Source: Clostridiales bacterium (lineage in GTDB: Bacteria > Bacillota > Clostridia > Oscillospirales > CAG-272). From it: a stretch of 7,362 nucleotides of DNA. Both the position numbers and the translations under genes were made by a program. How positions within the stretch are numbered: position 1 is the first letter of the stretch; each line of letters starts with the position of its first letter. The DNA lies in the NCBI GenBank assembly GCA_004554105.1, contig SFNW01000091.1:1-7362 (forward strand), in the 5' to 3' direction. Positions 6,237-7,362 of the stretch are shown piece after piece. The notes beneath the pieces were generated by a model, which did no database searches, was not told the DNA's origin, and saw only the letters and a program-made list of their open reading frames with translations.

Positions 6237-6785
6237 ATGAACAAGGACATTCTCAAAGTGCTCGTCGACGAGCAGGAAATCGACCGCGTCACGACCCGCA
6301 TTGCGGGCGAAATCGACCGCGACTTCGGCGGAAAATCCGAGCATCTCGTGCTGCTCGGCATTCTGAAAGGCTCGCTGCCCTTTATGGCGGAGCTGATGAA
6401 AAAACTCACGCTCAACCCCGAAATCGAGGTGATGAAGGTCTCCTCCTACGGCACGGGCACGAAAACCTCCGGCTCGATTAAGATTATTCTCGACTGGCAG
6501 CGTCCGAACATCGAGGAGTGCGACATCGTTGTCGTCGAGGACATCATCGACAGCGGCAGAACCCTCTCCTATCTCTGCGAATACTTAAAGCAAAAAGGCG
6601 CAAAGAGCGTGCATACCTGCACCCTGCTCGACAAGCCCTCACGGCGCGAGGTCGACTTTGTGCCCGACTACTGCGGCGTCACCGTCCCCGACGAGTTCGT
6701 CGTCGGCTTCGGTCTCGACTACGCCGAAAAATACCGCGCTCTGCCCTACATAGGCGTCTTAAAGCCCGAGGTTTACGCAAAATAA
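6237..6785 (+). CDS. hpt: Hypoxanthine (guanine) phosphoribosyltransferase
   Basis: The 182-residue product is a purine-salvage enzyme that joins hypoxanthine or guanine to PRPP, giving IMP or GMP in the cytoplasm. The PRPP-binding signature is VVVEDIIDSGRTL (98-110). Other family marks are GILKGSLPFMAEL (41-53), the flexible-loop segment SSYGTGTKTSG (69-79), LDKPSRR (131-137) and VGFGLDYAEKYRALPYIG (156-173), which carries the purine-recognition and terminal parts. The length is the usual one for bacterial Hpt (about 180). MNKDILKVLVDEQEI is a typical start, so ATG 6237 is accepted although its Shine-Dalgarno is 21 bases away. It begins 13 bases after the tilS stop and precedes ftsH, the conserved order in Firmicutes. 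Confidence 0.96.
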   Translation: MNKDILKVLVDEQEIDRVTTRIAGEIDRDFGGKSEHLVLLGILKGSLPFMAELMKKLTLNPEIEVMKVSSYGTGTKTSGSIKIILDWQRPNIEECDIVVVEDIIDSGRTLSYLCEYLKQKGAKSVHTCTLLDKPSRREVDFVPDYCGVTVPDEFVVGFGLDYAEKYRALPYIGVLKPEVYAK

Positions 6786-6811
6786 ACATACGGCGCACTT
6801 CAAGCACTTAG

Positions 6812-6841
6812 GTTTTCCGTGCGGAAAGGTTTGGTACCCCA
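6812..6841 (+). promoter_or_regulatory. ftsH ribosome binding site held in a four-U hairpin (candidate RNA thermometer)
   Basis: The Shine-Dalgarno candidate AAAGG (6825-6829) is 12 bases before ATG 6842. The upstream run TTTTCC (6813-6818) can pair with GGAAAG (6823-6828) around a GTGC loop, so four uridines face AAAG, with one U-G wobble. This would partly hide the ribosome site. The geometry resembles fourU-type thermometers, but the assignment is inference from one short stem. Confidence 0.35.
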
Positions 6842-7362
6842 ATGAAAAACAACATGAAAGTTATCCTCATGTACGTCGTCTTTATTTTGGCGATTACATG
6901 GCTTGTGTCGAGCTTCTTCCCGGCAAAGGAGACCGAGACACTGACCTACAGCGACGTACTGAGTTATTTTGAAAACGAACAAGTCAAGTCCTTCAGCGTC
7001 GATACGAACAATCGGCTGACCATGACGCTGCGACCGGAGACTGCGGGCGAAAAGGACAAGACCGTGACCTATGTTCTGCGCGACCTCTCGCTCTTTGTCC
7101 ACGATACCGAGGAGACGGTCAAGGCGCAGAAAGCGAGCGGCGTCATCGAAAGCTACGACTATAAGCCGGTCGAGGTCAACTGGTGGGCTTCGTTCTTGCC
7201 CTACCTCATCATGATGGTCGTCTTTATCGTCTTCTGGATTTATATGGTGCGCCAGATGAACGGACAGGGCGGCAAGCTGAACAGCTTCGGCAGAGCGCGC
7301 GTCAAGGTCGCGAGCGACGAGAAGAAGCGCGTCACCTTCGCCGACGTTGCGGGCGCGGACGA
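6842..7362 (+). CDS. ftsH: ATP-dependent zinc metalloprotease FtsH, N-terminal part (cut by window edge)
   Basis: From ATG 6842 the frame stays open to the window edge, giving 173 residues of a protein usually 600-700 long. FtsH is a membrane-anchored AAA+ protease that removes misassembled membrane proteins and some regulators. Seen here are a first membrane segment (about 6-26), an extracytoplasmic region (about 28-113, starting with TLTYSDVLSYFENEQVKSF, the FtsH_ext pattern), a second membrane segment (about 114-136) and RQMNGQGGKLNSFGRARVK (137-155). KRVTFADVAGAD (162-173) is the standard entry into the AAA+ domain. The Walker and HExxH zinc motifs lie beyond the window. The gene follows hpt after 56 bases that contain no clear promoter or terminator, but do contain a hairpin over its ribosome site. 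Confidence 0.95.
   Translation, partial: MKNNMKVILMYVVFILAITWLVSSFFPAKETETLTYSDVLSYFENEQVKSFSVDTNNRLTMTLRPETAGEKDKTVTYVLRDLSLFVHDTEETVKAQKASGVIESYDYKPVEVNWWASFLPYLIMMVVFIVFWIYMVRQMNGQGGKLNSFGRARVKVASDEKKRVTFADVAGAD

Overview
The window reads as a stretch of chromosome from an anaerobic, GC-rich Firmicute, most likely class Clostridia and perhaps an Oscillospirales/Ruminococcaceae-type gut bacterium. The reasons are Gram-positive (Bacillota) gene order (gdpP-rplI-dnaB and tilS-hpt-ftsH), a GdpP-type cyclic-di-AMP phosphodiesterase, an SLH-domain protein, AAAGGAG-type Shine-Dalgarno sites, an AT-rich sigma-A-like promoter in an otherwise GC-rich sequence, and a small palindromic repeat of a kind I recall from gut Clostridia. 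The taxonomic placement is inference; no rRNA or marker alignment is possible here.

Layout. Positions 1-508 hold the 3' end of an SLH-domain (cell-surface anchoring) protein gene. Positions 509-893 are intergenic: a 138-bp palindromic, MITE-like element (560-697), an intrinsic terminator (737-766), and a well-formed promoter (798-826) leading into a short 5' leader with a hairpin. Six genes follow on the + strand: gdpP (894-2885), rplI (2932-3381), dnaB (3406-4749), tilS (4850-6223), hpt (6237-6785) and the first 521 bases of ftsH (6842 to the window edge). No convincing gene lies on the - strand, and I see no tRNA, rRNA, CRISPR array or complete insertion sequence.

How the genes work together. 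All six downstream genes could be read from the one visible promoter at about 800-826, because no intrinsic terminator with a U-tract separates them. They are housekeeping genes: second-messenger turnover (GdpP), translation (bL9 and tRNA-Ile lysidine formation by TilS), replication (DnaB helicase), purine salvage (Hpt) and membrane protein quality control (FtsH). Two blocks that are apart in Bacillus subtilis, gdpP-rplI-dnaB and tilS-hpt-ftsH, are joined here; the joint at 4750-4849 carries a strong GC hairpin without a U-tract.

I do not see a new defence or mobile system. The most interesting signals are in untranslated RNA: a four-U hairpin that pairs with the ftsH ribosome binding site, tilS and hpt starts whose Shine-Dalgarno lies 20 or more bases upstream with a small hairpin between, and the palindromic repeat sitting between the SLH gene and its terminator.
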